Source: a bacterium (GTDB lineage: Bacteria > Actinomycetota > Acidimicrobiia > Spongiisociales > JAHEDJ01). From it: DNA of 40,422 bases. Both the position numbers and the translations under genes were made by a program. The stretch's first letter is position 1. Every line of letters begins with the position of its first letter. Location: NCBI GenBank assembly GCA_024641325.1, contig JAHEDJ010000026.1:1-40422 (forward strand). The letters run 5' to 3'. Below the pieces are notes generated by a model, which did no database searches, was not told the DNA's origin, and saw nothing but the letters and a program-made list of their open reading frames with translations. Of the stretch, positions 26,754 through 35,800 are shown in pieces.

Positions 26754-27989
26754 TTACGTATCGTCCGCAGGCCGGGGTTCGGCCAGGGTGGCCGCCGCCA
26801 CCGACGTTCTCGGAGGGAGGCTGACGAAACGTTCCTGGCCGGGCCTGGCCTTCGTCGCTACGCGATACAGCGAGTACGCGGCAACGGGAGCAAAGAACCC
26901 CGCCAGGCTCCACAGATATCCGGCCGGTCCGAAAACGGTCATCAGGACCGAGGTGACGATGGGCCCAACGATCGAACCTGCCCCGTAGACGAACAGCACT
27001 CCCGCCGCGGTCGACACCAGTTGATCATCCCTCACTATGTCGTTGATGTGGCTCACGGCCAGCGAGTACATCGGAAAGGCAAGGCTGCCGTACAGCGCGG
27101 CAATGACGAAGAGCAGGAGGCTGTCGGTGTTGACCGTTGTCCCGACCAATGCAACACCGACCGCGGCAGTTGCGACGACGAAGATGACACGGCGCCGTGG
27201 GAATCGATCGGACAGATGCCCGAGCGGGTACTGCGTAATGACGGCGCCGACCATCGACGCGCCCACGAACAACCCGGCCCGACCCGGGTTCATACCGATG
27301 CGGGTGGCATAGACCGCACCCAATCCGAAGATCGCACCGTTGGATGCGCCGACCAGTGCGCCGGTAACGACGCCCAAAGGGGCCGCACGGAATAGGGCTC
27401 GAATCGAGACCCCGGAAGGCGGGTCGATGGCCGGTGCAGGAATCTGCGACAGGGCCAGCGGGACGATCGCCAGCGAGATCAGAATGGAGGCGGTGATGAA
27501 GAGGCGCGGACCGGATGGATCGGCGGCGCCCAGGAGCAGCTGTCCGCAACCGACGGAAACGGTGACGACGACCATGTATACGGCAAGCAGGCGACCCCGG
27601 GTTGCGTTCGAGGCCCGGCCGTTGAGCCAGCTCTCGATCGTCACGTAGAGACCCGAAAGACACAATCCGGTGATGAAACGCAACAGCGACCAGGTGACCT
27701 CATCCACAACCAGGTAGTGGATCAAGGCAACCGAAGACGTCAGGGACGCCAGGCCCGCGAACACACGAATATGCCCGACGCTGGCCAGCCGAGCAGGAAT
27801 CGTGAGTGACCCGACGAGAAACCCGGCGTAGTAGGACGCCATCACGATGCCGATGGCAGGGGTGGCAAACCCTTCGATGTCCGAACGGATACCGAGGAGT
27901 GAACCCTGCAGGCCATTGCCTGCCATCAGGAGGGCGGTGCCGAGAAACAGCACCCAGACCGACACCACGACGGCACCGGTACCAGACAT
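26754..27989 (-). CDS. Major facilitator superfamily transporter (YcaD-like)
   Basis: This 411-residue transporter has 12 predicted membrane segments in two halves. MASYYAGFLVGSLTIPARLASVGHIRVF covers the first interhelical motif, and LYVTIESWLNGRASNATRGRLLAVYM is characteristic of the YcaD-like group. GHLSDRFPRRRV is the repeated motif in the second half. ATG 27989 is used; a TTG at 28016 would add nine residues, and neither has a strong ribosome site. The substrate is unknown. It is followed closely by the DUF2237 gene and preceded by the 2TM protein gene. Confidence 0.9.
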   Translation of the reverse strand: MSGTGAVVVSVWVLFLGTALLMAGNGLQGSLLGIRSDIEGFATPAIGIVMASYYAGFLVGSLTIPARLASVGHIRVFAGLASLTSSVALIHYLVVDEVTWSLLRFITGLCLSGLYVTIESWLNGRASNATRGRLLAVYMVVVTVSVGCGQLLLGAADPSGPRLFITASILISLAIVPLALSQIPAPAIDPPSGVSIRALFRAAPLGVVTGALVGASNGAIFGLGAVYATRIGMNPGRAGLFVGASMVGAVITQYPLGHLSDRFPRRRVIFVVATAAVGVALVGTTVNTDSLLLFVIAALYGSLAFPMYSLAVSHINDIVRDDQLVSTAAGVLFVYGAGSIVGPIVTSVLMTVFGPAGYLWSLAGFFAPVAAYSLYRVATKARPGQERFVSLPPRTSVAAATLAEPRPADDT

Positions 27990-28102
27990 TTCAGGTCTTG
28001 ATGACACCGCGTTCAACCAACTGCGTAGGGTGCGCAGATGCTACCGCTGCCGGTGCCCCGGCCAACCCCGACAGAGCGCGGACGGCGTCGGGTCGTCGAC
28101 GC

Positions 28103-28363
28103 CTATACGCCTCGCTCCATCTCGCGGCGTATGTCGTCCTCTGAGATCGGTTTCTGGAAGTAGGCAGTCCAGGCATTCAAGGCCAGTCCGATACCCCAGC
28201 CGAGGATCGGCCAGATCGGCCAGAAATACCCCTGTCCGGACACTGCCCAGATGACCACAAGCAGCGCGTTGACGATCAGGTAGGTCGCCACGTGACTCTT
28301 GAAATCCCGCTTGTCTTTCAGGCGTTTGAGAGCGGCCTCTCGCGCCCCCTCAATGTTGTCCAC
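28103..28363 (-). CDS. Two-helix membrane protein (2TM domain)
   Basis: This 86-residue protein has a charged N-terminal helix (AREAALKRLKDKRDFKSH) followed by two membrane helices, HVATYLIVNALLVVIWAVSG and a second around WPILGWGIGLALNAW, with a conserved aromatic turn YFWPIW between. This is the 2TM domain found alone or fused to kinases and regulators. GTG 28363 is supported by GGGAGGAG at good spacing. The function is unknown. Confidence 0.88.
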   Translation of the reverse strand: MDNIEGAREAALKRLKDKRDFKSHVATYLIVNALLVVIWAVSGQGYFWPIWPILGWGIGLALNAWTAYFQKPISEDDIRREMERGV

Positions 28364-28522
28364 TGCAGAACTCCTCCCTGGAGATCAACACGCACAATGC
28401 GCTAGAACACCGAGCCTACCGCTTGTTTCGACACCGCGTCGGCTCTGTAGGAGAAGCTGCGAAACGAAGCTACAAGTCCAATTGGCTCCGGGAGATGCCT
28501 CGAACGATCGAGGACTGCAGGA

Positions 28523-28663
28523 TCAGCGGCCGAGGGTCCGATCAACCGACTGGTTCCCGCTCCCGTGCGAGGCCTTTTTCGCCTTCTTGTCGAGGCGTTT
28601 CTCTTTGAGGCCTTTAGCGGCCACCTTCTTGGCGCTTCTGCCGCCCTTGTCCTTGCTAGCCAT
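28523..28663 (-). CDS. 46-residue lysine/arginine-rich small protein
   Basis: ATG 28663 follows a textbook GGAGG with a 5-nt spacer. The frame runs 46 codons to TGA at 28523-28525, beginning MASKDKGGRSAKKVAAKGLK and ending VDRTLGR. It is very basic (13 Lys and 5 Arg) with no hydrophobic core, suggesting a disordered, nucleic-acid- or ribosome-associated peptide. It lies 160 bp upstream of the 2TM gene on the same strand. The strong ribosome site and clean composition argue for a real gene; the function is inference only. Confidence 0.75.
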   Translation of the reverse strand: MASKDKGGRSAKKVAAKGLKEKRLDKKAKKASHGSGNQSVDRTLGR

Positions 28664-28851
28664 CAGTGCCTCCAGGCCGGCCACCAAAGACGGCAGCCAT
28701 GCACCATTGTCTCACAGGGAAGGCGCTAGCCATGGGCCAATTGGCCCAGAACGGCCAGACCCCGATAGGTGCGGGACCGTGAACCGCCTTTTCCTCGACC
28801 GCGGCGACTCGTTGTGGTCCGCAACTCTGAACTCGACTGGTTCGGGCTTGT

Positions 28852-28893
28852 GATACGATCTGTCTCGCAAAGACGTATGAGACAGTTTGTATC
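28852..28893. promoter_or_regulatory. 42-bp two-tier inverted repeat, candidate TetR operator
   Basis: GATAC-3 nt-CTGTCTC (28852-28866) is mirrored by GAGACAG-3 nt-GTATC (28879-28893) around a 12-nt centre: all 12 paired bases match, including equal spacers. It ends 44 bp before the TetR gene start, so the regulator encoded at 28938 is the natural candidate to bind it and to control its own operon with the ABC exporter. Confidence 0.75.
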
Positions 28894-28937
28894 GTGGTAC
28901 CGCCCGCGCCACCGGCGCCGCCTGACGAGAAGAGGCC

Positions 28938-29501
28938 ATGGACCCCCGCATTGAACGCACGCGCAGACAGGTGCTCGAGGCCGTGAAGAGCTTGATGATG
29001 GAGGGTGGACCTGCCGCGGTGACCTACTCCGCGCTCGCAGACCGATCGGGTGTGGGACGGGCCACTCTCTACCGCCACTGGCCCGAGCTCGATGATCTCT
29101 GGCAGGAGGTCATCACAGAGATGGCCAGTCGTTTCGAGGTCCGGCTGGTGGGTGATGTTGCCGCCGACCTGCTGGCTGCAGTGGAGTCGCTGCGCGCCGC
29201 CCTCAACTCCCAAGAGAGGCGCGCCGCGATGCTCGCCATGATGGAACGGGCCCAGTGGGACCAATCGGCCCGGAGCTTCATCGACAGAATGGAGAAAGTG
29301 AGTCCGGTTCGACAAGCGCTCGGACTCGCCGTCGAGAATTCTCAACTTCCGGGCGGCGTTGATATCGAGCTGGCGACTTCACTCCTCCTGGGCCCCCTTC
29401 TACACCGGGCGCTGATGACCACCGCCGATCTCGATACATCTTTCAGCAACGCAGTCGTGACCGCCTTCCTGGGCACACTGCAACAGGTCGGACGGGCCTG
29501 A
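28938..29501 (+). CDS. TetR family transcriptional regulator of the ABC exporter
   Basis: This 187-residue protein has an N-terminal TetR helix-turn-helix: AAVTYSALADRSGVGRATLYRHWPELDDLW (about 25-54). The C-terminal part is a helical ligand/dimer domain with a late stretch SLLLGPLLHRALM. It is preceded by AGAGG and a 42-bp inverted repeat, and its TGA overlaps the ATG of the exporter gene by one base. The usual role would be repression relieved by an exporter substrate; the ligand is unknown. Confidence 0.93.
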   Translation: MDPRIERTRRQVLEAVKSLMMEGGPAAVTYSALADRSGVGRATLYRHWPELDDLWQEVITEMASRFEVRLVGDVAADLLAAVESLRAALNSQERRAAMLAMMERAQWDQSARSFIDRMEKVSPVRQALGLAVENSQLPGGVDIELATSLLLGPLLHRALMTTADLDTSFSNAVVTAFLGTLQQVGRA

Positions 29502-31231
29502 TGCTGGTCCGCATTCTGCGCGAACACCTGCGGCCCTACAAGCGATGGATTACGGCCGTGATCGTCCTTCAACTGGTGGGCACGATCGCCTCGCTGTATC
29601 TCCCCAGCCTGAACGCCGACATCATCGACAACGGCGTAGTGAAGGGTGACACCGCCTACATCCTGCGCACGGGTGGATGGATGCTGGGAGTCTCTCTGAT
29701 CCAGATTGCCTGCACAATCACCGCCGTCTTCTTCGGTGCTCGCACCGCCATGGCCTTCGGGCGCGACCTGCGGTCACGGATCTTCCAAAAGGTCGGCTCC
29801 TTCTCGAGCCGCGAGGTCGGTCAGTTTGGGGCACCGTCGCTCATCACCCGCAACACAAACGACGTCCAGCAGGTGCAGATGCTGGCGATGCTGACGTTCA
29901 CGATGATGATCTCGGCGCCCATCACGCTGGTAGGCGGAGTGATCATGGCCCTGCGAGAAGACATCGGGCTGTCGTGGTTGGTCGCAGCGGCGATACCGGT
30001 GCTGGTGGCAATCGTCGGATTCATCCTCTCGAGAATGATCCCCGGGTTCCGCCTCATGCAGACTCGCCTCGACACTGTGAATCAGGTCATGCGCGAACAG
30101 ATCACCGGCATCCGGGTCATCCGCGCCTTTGTCCGTGAGCCGTACGAGACAGAACGCTTCGGCGAAGCCAACACCGACCTCACCGACGTATCGATCACGG
30201 TCGGGCGATGGATGTCTGCGATCTTCCCCTCGGTGATGCTGGTGCTCAACGCCTCGAGTGTGGCGGTGCTCTGGTTCGGCGGCATCAGGATCGACGCCGA
30301 GACGATGCAGATCGGCGCGCTGACCGCCTTCCTGGCCTATCTGATCCAGATCCTGATGGCAGTGATGATGTCGACATTCATGCTGGTGATGGTCCCCCGC
30401 GCCGCGGTATCTGCCGACCGCATCGGCGAGGTCCTCGACACCGATTCGTCTGTGGTACCACCGCCGGAAGGCGTGAAGGAAGTCTCCACGCGAGGCGAAC
30501 TCGAGCTTCGCAACGTCGATTTCATGTACCAGGGCGCCACACACCCGGTGCTAAAGGATATTTCCTTCGCGGCGCAGCCGGGCCAGACCACCGCCATCGT
30601 CGGATCGACCGGAGCCGGGAAGTCGACACTCATCAACCTGATCCCCCGCCTCTTCGACGCAACCGGGGGAACTGTCGTCGTCGACGGCGTCGACGTTCGC
30701 GAATACGACCCGGAGACACTTTGGTCCAGGATCGGTCTGGTACCGCAGAAGGCCTACCTGTTCTCAGGCACCGTGGCTTCCAACCTGCGCTACGGCAAGC
30801 CTGATGCCACAGAGGCCGAAATGTGGGAAGCGCTGGAGATCGCGCAGGCCAAAGACTTCGTCGAAGCCATGCCGGGAGGCCTTGAATCTCCCATTGCCCA
30901 AGGCGGAACCAACGTCTCCGGCGGCCAACGGCAGCGCATCGCTATCGCACGTGCATTGATCCGCCGCCCCGAGGTCTACTTGTTCGATGACTCTTTCTCG
31001 GCGCTGGACGTCGCCACAGATGCCAGGCTCCGCAAAGCGCTGAAACCGGTGACGGCCGATTCAACCGTTCTGATAGTGGCGCAACGAGTATTCACGATCA
31101 CCGATGCCGACAGGATCGTGGTGCTGGAAGACGGCGCCGTCGTCGGCCTCGGCACACACGAAGAGCTCCTGGAGTCTTGCCCTACCTACGTCGAAATCGT
31201 CGAGTCGCAGCTCAAGGCGGAAGCGTCATGA
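29501..31231 (+). CDS. ABC exporter half-transporter, subunit with degenerate ATP site
   Basis: This 576-residue protein has six helices (about 15-300) fused to an ATPase domain. It has Walker A GSTGAGKST (368-376), signature VSGGQ (472-476) and Walker B VYLFDD. The catalytic Glu position is Asp497, and the H-loop His is Gln528 (VAQRV), so its own ATP site is degenerate while its signature is canonical. This is the pattern of one subunit of heterodimeric multidrug exporters (TM287/288, BmrCD type). The stop overlaps the start of the partner gene by four bases. Confidence 0.94.
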   Translation: MLVRILREHLRPYKRWITAVIVLQLVGTIASLYLPSLNADIIDNGVVKGDTAYILRTGGWMLGVSLIQIACTITAVFFGARTAMAFGRDLRSRIFQKVGSFSSREVGQFGAPSLITRNTNDVQQVQMLAMLTFTMMISAPITLVGGVIMALREDIGLSWLVAAAIPVLVAIVGFILSRMIPGFRLMQTRLDTVNQVMREQITGIRVIRAFVREPYETERFGEANTDLTDVSITVGRWMSAIFPSVMLVLNASSVAVLWFGGIRIDAETMQIGALTAFLAYLIQILMAVMMSTFMLVMVPRAAVSADRIGEVLDTDSSVVPPPEGVKEVSTRGELELRNVDFMYQGATHPVLKDISFAAQPGQTTAIVGSTGAGKSTLINLIPRLFDATGGTVVVDGVDVREYDPETLWSRIGLVPQKAYLFSGTVASNLRYGKPDATEAEMWEALEIAQAKDFVEAMPGGLESPIAQGGTNVSGGQRQRIAIARALIRRPEVYLFDDSFSALDVATDARLRKALKPVTADSTVLIVAQRVFTITDADRIVVLEDGAVVGLGTHEELLESCPTYVEIVESQLKAEAS

Positions 31232-33258
31232 GTGCACCCAAGACGATGAAATCGACCGAGCGGATTCAAAGCCAGATGGGTCACGGACGCGGGCCGATGG
31301 GCGGCGGAATGATCGGCCAGAAGTCGCTCAACTTCGGCCCATCTGTCAAACGGCTCATACGTCGACTTCGTCCCGAGCGGGCGAAGGTGTTCGGGATCAT
31401 CGCGGCGGCAATAGCCAGCGTGGCATTGTCGGCGACCGGCCCCAGGGTGTTGGGCCGGGCGACCGACCTCATCTTCGCCGGCGCAATCGGCAAAGGATTG
31501 CCCGCCGGCATGACCAAAGACCAGGCGATCGAGGCGGCCCGCGCAGCCGGCCGGACCCAGATCGCCGACCTGCTGTCTGGGATAGACCTGGTGCCCGGCC
31601 GGGGCATCGACTTCAGCGCGGTCGGTCGGGTGCTCCTCCTCGTCCTTGCCCTCTATGCCGGCTCTGCACTCCTCGGGTTTCTGCAGGGTTTCCTGCTCAA
31701 CGACGTCGTTCAGAAGACGGTTTTGCGGATGCGCGCAGAGGTTGAGGAGAAACTGAACCGTCTGCCCCTGCGCTACTTCGACCGCCAGCCGATAGGCGAG
31801 CTGCTCAGCCGGGTGACCAACGACATGGACAACGTCTCCCAAAGCCTCCAGCAGACGATGAGCCAGGCCCTCACCTCAATACTCACGATCATCTTCGTCG
31901 TCGGGATGATGTTCGCCATTTCACCGACCCTGGCCATAATCGCGCTGGTGACCATCCCGGTCAGCATGTTGGTGGCGGGCACGGTTATGCGTCGGTCGCG
32001 CACCAAGTTCGTAGACCAATGGCGCCGCACAGGAGCGCTCAACGCTCAGATCGAGGAGTCGTTCACCGGCCATTCCCTGACCAAGGTATTTGGTCACAGT
32101 CACGAGGCGCAGGCCATCTTCGATGCCGAGAATGAACAACTCTTCCAGGCCAGCTTCGGAGCGCAGTTCCTCTCCGGATTGATCATGCCGATCATGATGT
32201 TCATCGGGAATCTGAACTACGTGATCATCGCCGTTATCGGTGGCCTGCGGGTCGCCTCGGGAACCATGAGCCTCGGTGATGTTCAAGCATTCATCCAGTA
32301 TTCCCGCCAGTTCACCCAGCCGGTCACCCAGGTCGCATCGATCGTCAACCTCCTCCAGTCGGGAGTGGCTTCAGCAGAGCGGGTCTTCGAACTGCTCGAC
32401 GCCGAAGAGGAATCATCCGACGAGGATCATCCCCGTATCGCAGAGGACGCCCGCGGACGGGTGAGTTTCGAGCAGGTGTCATTCCGCTACGACGAGGACC
32501 AGCCACTCATCGATGACCTGTCGCTTACGGTTGAGCCCGGGCAAACGGTCGCCATCGTCGGTCCGACCGGGGCAGGAAAGACCACGCTGGTCAATCTGGT
32601 GATGCGCTTCTACGAACTCGATGGCGGTCGAATCACCCTCGATGGGGTGGACATCGCCGGCATGCACCGGGAAGACCTGCGCTCCGAAATCGGGATGGTG
32701 CTACAAGACACGTGGCTGTTCCAGGGCACGATCCGCGACAACATCGCCTACGGCCGGCTCGACGCCACCGAAGAAGAGATCCACGAGGCCGCCGAAGCCA
32801 CCTTCGTCGACCGGTTCGTCCACAGTCTCCCCGACGGCTACGACACTATCGTCGACGACGAGGGAGCCAACATCAGCGCCGGCGAGAAGCAGCTCATCAC
32901 GATCGCCCGTGCTTTCCTGGCCGATCCGGCGCTGCTCATTCTCGACGAGGCAACCAGCTCCGTCGACACCCGCACCGAGTCGCTGCTCCAGCACGCCATG
33001 GCGGCTCTGCGAACCGAGCGGACCAGCTTCGTGATCGCCCACCGCCTTTCGACGATCCGCGATGCCGATCTGATCCTGGTCATGGAGGAAGGACGCATCG
33101 TCGAAAAGGGAAGCCACGATGAGCTGATCGAAATGGCCGGCGCATACGCCGACCTCTACAACGCCCAGTTCAGTGGCCCGGACGTGATTCTTGCTCCTGT
33201 CGCCCCGACGCTCACCGGGATGCCGGGTCCACCGGCCTCCCGGAGACCGGGTGCGTGA
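31228..33258 (+). CDS. ABC exporter half-transporter, catalytic subunit
   Basis: This 676-residue protein has a Met/Gly-rich cytoplasmic lead (1-40), six helices with an extra insert of about 45 residues between the first two (residues 85-130), and an ATPase domain. Walker A GPTGAGKTT is at 445-453, Walker B ILDE has Glu574, and the H-loop has His605; the signature is ISAGEKQ (549-555), not LSGGQ. Its site should be the active one when paired with the VSGGQ of the upstream subunit. ATG 31228 overlaps the previous stop and gives the shortest start that keeps the conserved lead. Likely a heterodimeric multidrug or lipid exporter under the TetR regulator. Confidence 0.94.
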   Translation: MSAPKTMKSTERIQSQMGHGRGPMGGGMIGQKSLNFGPSVKRLIRRLRPERAKVFGIIAAAIASVALSATGPRVLGRATDLIFAGAIGKGLPAGMTKDQAIEAARAAGRTQIADLLSGIDLVPGRGIDFSAVGRVLLLVLALYAGSALLGFLQGFLLNDVVQKTVLRMRAEVEEKLNRLPLRYFDRQPIGELLSRVTNDMDNVSQSLQQTMSQALTSILTIIFVVGMMFAISPTLAIIALVTIPVSMLVAGTVMRRSRTKFVDQWRRTGALNAQIEESFTGHSLTKVFGHSHEAQAIFDAENEQLFQASFGAQFLSGLIMPIMMFIGNLNYVIIAVIGGLRVASGTMSLGDVQAFIQYSRQFTQPVTQVASIVNLLQSGVASAERVFELLDAEEESSDEDHPRIAEDARGRVSFEQVSFRYDEDQPLIDDLSLTVEPGQTVAIVGPTGAGKTTLVNLVMRFYELDGGRITLDGVDIAGMHREDLRSEIGMVLQDTWLFQGTIRDNIAYGRLDATEEEIHEAAEATFVDRFVHSLPDGYDTIVDDEGANISAGEKQLITIARAFLADPALLILDEATSSVDTRTESLLQHAMAALRTERTSFVIAHRLSTIRDADLILVMEEGRIVEKGSHDELIEMAGAYADLYNAQFSGPDVILAPVAPTLTGMPGPPASRRPGA

Positions 33259-33318
33259 TCGTCCGGCTTCGGCGAACCTCACCTTCTAGAATCGCCTTGA
33301 GTCGATGAGAGGTGCTGA

Positions 33319-33867
33319 GTGGGTTTTCTGATCGCCGGTGTCGTGATAGTCGCGGTCTTGGCCGCGATCGTCTTTATCTACAACGGGCTGGTCCGGCTGC
33401 GCAACCGGACCGACAATGCTTGGGCGCAAGTCGATGTCCAGTTGAACCGGCGCTACGACTTGATCCCGAATCTGGTCGAAACCGTCAAGGGATACGCCTC
33501 CCACGAGCAATCTACGTTCGAGCAGGTCGTGACGGCGCGGAACCAGGCCATCTCCGCCGCGACCGTGGAGGAGCAGGCGCAGGCCGACAACGTGCTGACC
33601 GGAGCACTGCGGCAGTTGTTCGCGCTCGCCGAGTCGTACCCTGACCTGAAAGCCAGCCAGAACTTCTCGGAGCTGCAGGCGCAGCTGGCCGAGACGGAGA
33701 ACAAAGTCGCGGTGTCGAGGCAGATCTACAACGACGCCGTGCTGACGTTCAACAATCGTGTCCAAACGGTGCCGTCCAACCTGGTCGCGGCAATGACGGG
33801 CTTCACGATCAAGCCGTTCTTCGACGCCCCCGGCGAGGCCGACCAAGCGCCGGAGGTACGCTTCTGA
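33319..33867 (+). CDS. lemA: LemA family protein
   Basis: This 182-residue protein has one N-terminal membrane helix (3-22) and a helical-bundle LemA domain. LVRLRNRTDNAWAQVDVQLNRRYDLIPNLVETVKGYASHE is the family signature, followed by ALAESYPDLKASQNF and AVSRQIYNDAVLTFNN. GTG 33319 follows AGAGG. Molecular function is not established for bacterial LemA. It is coupled by a 4-bp CTGA overlap to a DUF2207 gene, a pairing common in bacteria and suggestive of a shared membrane role. Confidence 0.95.
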   Translation: MGFLIAGVVIVAVLAAIVFIYNGLVRLRNRTDNAWAQVDVQLNRRYDLIPNLVETVKGYASHEQSTFEQVVTARNQAISAATVEEQAQADNVLTGALRQLFALAESYPDLKASQNFSELQAQLAETENKVAVSRQIYNDAVLTFNNRVQTVPSNLVAAMTGFTIKPFFDAPGEADQAPEVRF

Positions 33868-35729
33868 AGCGGTTCGGGCGCTTTCGAGCCGTCGGTGTAG
33901 TCGTTGCCCTTGCGGCACTATCTGCGCTATGGACGGCCGCCCCCGCCGGAGCCAAGTCGTTCGATCTCCCGAACGCCGACGTCGAGGTCGTCGTCGAACC
34001 GGACGGATCTGTATCGGTCGTCGAGCACATAACGTTCTATTTCGATGTTTCGTTCTCGGGAGCGTGGCGTGATATTCCGCTGCGATCCGGAGAGGATGTC
34101 ACGGACGTAGCGGTGGCGGAAGCCGGTATCGCCTACCGCCCGGGCGCTCCAACAGAACTGGGCTCGGAGGGGGATCCCGGAAGCTTCGGAGTCGAGCGGC
34201 GGGCCGGTTCTGTGCGAGTGGTGTGGCACTACCAGGCCTTCGCCGAATCCCGCACATTCAGGATCAGCTACCGGATTACGGGCCTGGCCGTTGCGTACGA
34301 CGACGTCGTCGACGTCAACCTGAAAGTGTGGGGCGACCAGTGGGACCAAACACTTGGAAATCTCTTCGCCACTATTGACCTGCCCGGCGAACAGTCGCCG
34401 GGCGAGGTACTGGTATGGGGGCATCCTCGTTCGGTCAATGGAGCGTCCTCGCTCGGACCGAGCGGTGTCGCTCCGAGCCTCACCGCCGAACGTGTACCGG
34501 CGGGCCAATGGGTCGAGCTTCGGGTCGTCTTCCCTCGCTCCGACCTCCAATCGACCGAAGGGGCGACGGTCGTTGCCGGAGACGGTCTCGATGAGATCCT
34601 CGGCTACGAACAGTCGCAAGACGGGCAGGCCGCCGCCGACCGGACCTGGCTCATCGTCCTGGTGGCGATCATTGCGCTGATGGCGTTCCTGCCCGCCACC
34701 GTCGCCGTGACGTACATCTACCGCCTCTACGGAAGAGAACCGGACGTCACCTACGACCGGGAGTACGAACAGGAGCCGCCGTCCGACCACGCCCCGGCCG
34801 TGATCGGAGGGTTGCTTCGGCAAGGACCGGCCGGAACCGAGGATTTCGTCGCCACCATGTTCGACCTGATCCGCCGTGGAGCCTTGCGCGCCCAGCCGGC
34901 AACGGTCGAAAAGAAGACGTGGCTGGGACTGGGCCGTGAGGATATCTCCGATCTCGAGATCGGACTCGCCCGGGTCGAACTCGCCACAGGAGCCGCCGAG
35001 ACGCCGGTGATAGAGATCCTTGAGCGGGTGTTGTCGAGCGGGCCGCTCCCGCTCACCGAGTTCCGGCACGAGATACGGGACGATGCCGCCGCGAATGCCG
35101 CCAGCTACGACAAATTCGAGAGCGAGGTTCGCCAGGAACAGGTCAGGCTCGGGCTCCTCGATCGCAGCGGGGGCAAACCGCTCGCCTGGGCCATCGGCAT
35201 CATCATCGCCGCCTTCGCCGTCGTGTATCTGGTCGTGCAGGCCCTGGCCGGATCGCGCTGGACTCCGGTGCTCGTGCCCGGTCTGATCATCGCCTTCATC
35301 ATGAATGCCGTCGTCATGCTGCTGTTCGGAATCCGGCAGACGGGTTGGGTGAAGCGCACCGAGCAGGGTGCGATGCTGGCGGTACGCTGGAAGGCATTCA
35401 AGAGGTACCTGCAGGACTTCAGCCGTCTGCACGAAGCTCCCGCGATAGCCCTGGATCTCTGGGATGAGTACCTCGTGTATGCGATCACCCTCGGTGTGGC
35501 CGACGACGTGCTGGAGGCGGCGCGAATGTACGCTCCGGAGGAACTCGCCCAAACCAGCCAAATCTACTGGTACGGCACGCAGGGCTTTTCGGGCGGCCAT
35601 TCGACCAACGCCCTGGCCGGCCTGCAGTCGGCACTGAGCGGCGCATTCGCCCCCCCGAGCTCATCCGGTGGCGGCTTCAGCGGTGGAGGCGGCGGAGGTG
35701 GCGGAGGCGGGGGCGGAGGAGCCTGGTAG
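33864..35729 (+). CDS. DUF2207 membrane protein, apparent CTG start
   Basis: This 621-residue protein has a signal peptide (1-30, ending APAGA), an exterior DUF2207 domain (KSFDLPNADVEVVVEPDGSVSVVEHI, then GAWRDIPLR), a helix near 257-285, a cytoplasmic region, two helices around 438-490, and a C-terminal tail of Gly and Ser ending in AW. No ATG, GTG or TTG is in frame before residue 84 (GTG 34113), which would discard the signal peptide and much of the domain. CTG 33864 has GGAGG with a 7-nt spacer and overlaps the lemA stop as CTGA. The Gly-rich tail and pairing with LemA are typical for DUF2207; the activity is unknown. Confidence 0.9.
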   Translation: MKRFGRFRAVGVVVALAALSALWTAAPAGAKSFDLPNADVEVVVEPDGSVSVVEHITFYFDVSFSGAWRDIPLRSGEDVTDVAVAEAGIAYRPGAPTELGSEGDPGSFGVERRAGSVRVVWHYQAFAESRTFRISYRITGLAVAYDDVVDVNLKVWGDQWDQTLGNLFATIDLPGEQSPGEVLVWGHPRSVNGASSLGPSGVAPSLTAERVPAGQWVELRVVFPRSDLQSTEGATVVAGDGLDEILGYEQSQDGQAAADRTWLIVLVAIIALMAFLPATVAVTYIYRLYGREPDVTYDREYEQEPPSDHAPAVIGGLLRQGPAGTEDFVATMFDLIRRGALRAQPATVEKKTWLGLGREDISDLEIGLARVELATGAAETPVIEILERVLSSGPLPLTEFRHEIRDDAAANAASYDKFESEVRQEQVRLGLLDRSGGKPLAWAIGIIIAAFAVVYLVVQALAGSRWTPVLVPGLIIAFIMNAVVMLLFGIRQTGWVKRTEQGAMLAVRWKAFKRYLQDFSRLHEAPAIALDLWDEYLVYAITLGVADDVLEAARMYAPEELAQTSQIYWYGTQGFSGGHSTNALAGLQSALSGAFAPPSSSGGGFSGGGGGGGGGGGGGAW

Positions 35730-35757
35730 CAGTTCCGGCCGGGAGGCTCTGCGACGG

Positions 35758-35788
35758 CCGCCGGACCGGATCTGAACCGGCCCGGCGG
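35758..35788. terminator. Bidirectional hairpin between convergent genes
   Basis: CCGCCGG-A-CCGG (35758-35769) pairs with CCGG-C-CCGGCGG (35777-35788) around a 7-nt loop, with a single A-C mismatch. It fills the middle of the 71-bp gap between the convergent DUF2207 and MMPL genes. No T-run is present, but the stem is very GC-rich. Confidence 0.55.
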
Positions 35789-35800
35789 AGGTCAAGAGGC

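Noticed and set aside
33927-35600. 557-codon minus-strand frame
   Set aside because: It is antisense to the DUF2207 gene, which has signal peptide, helices and the typical Gly-rich tail. The long antisense frame is a high-GC artefact.
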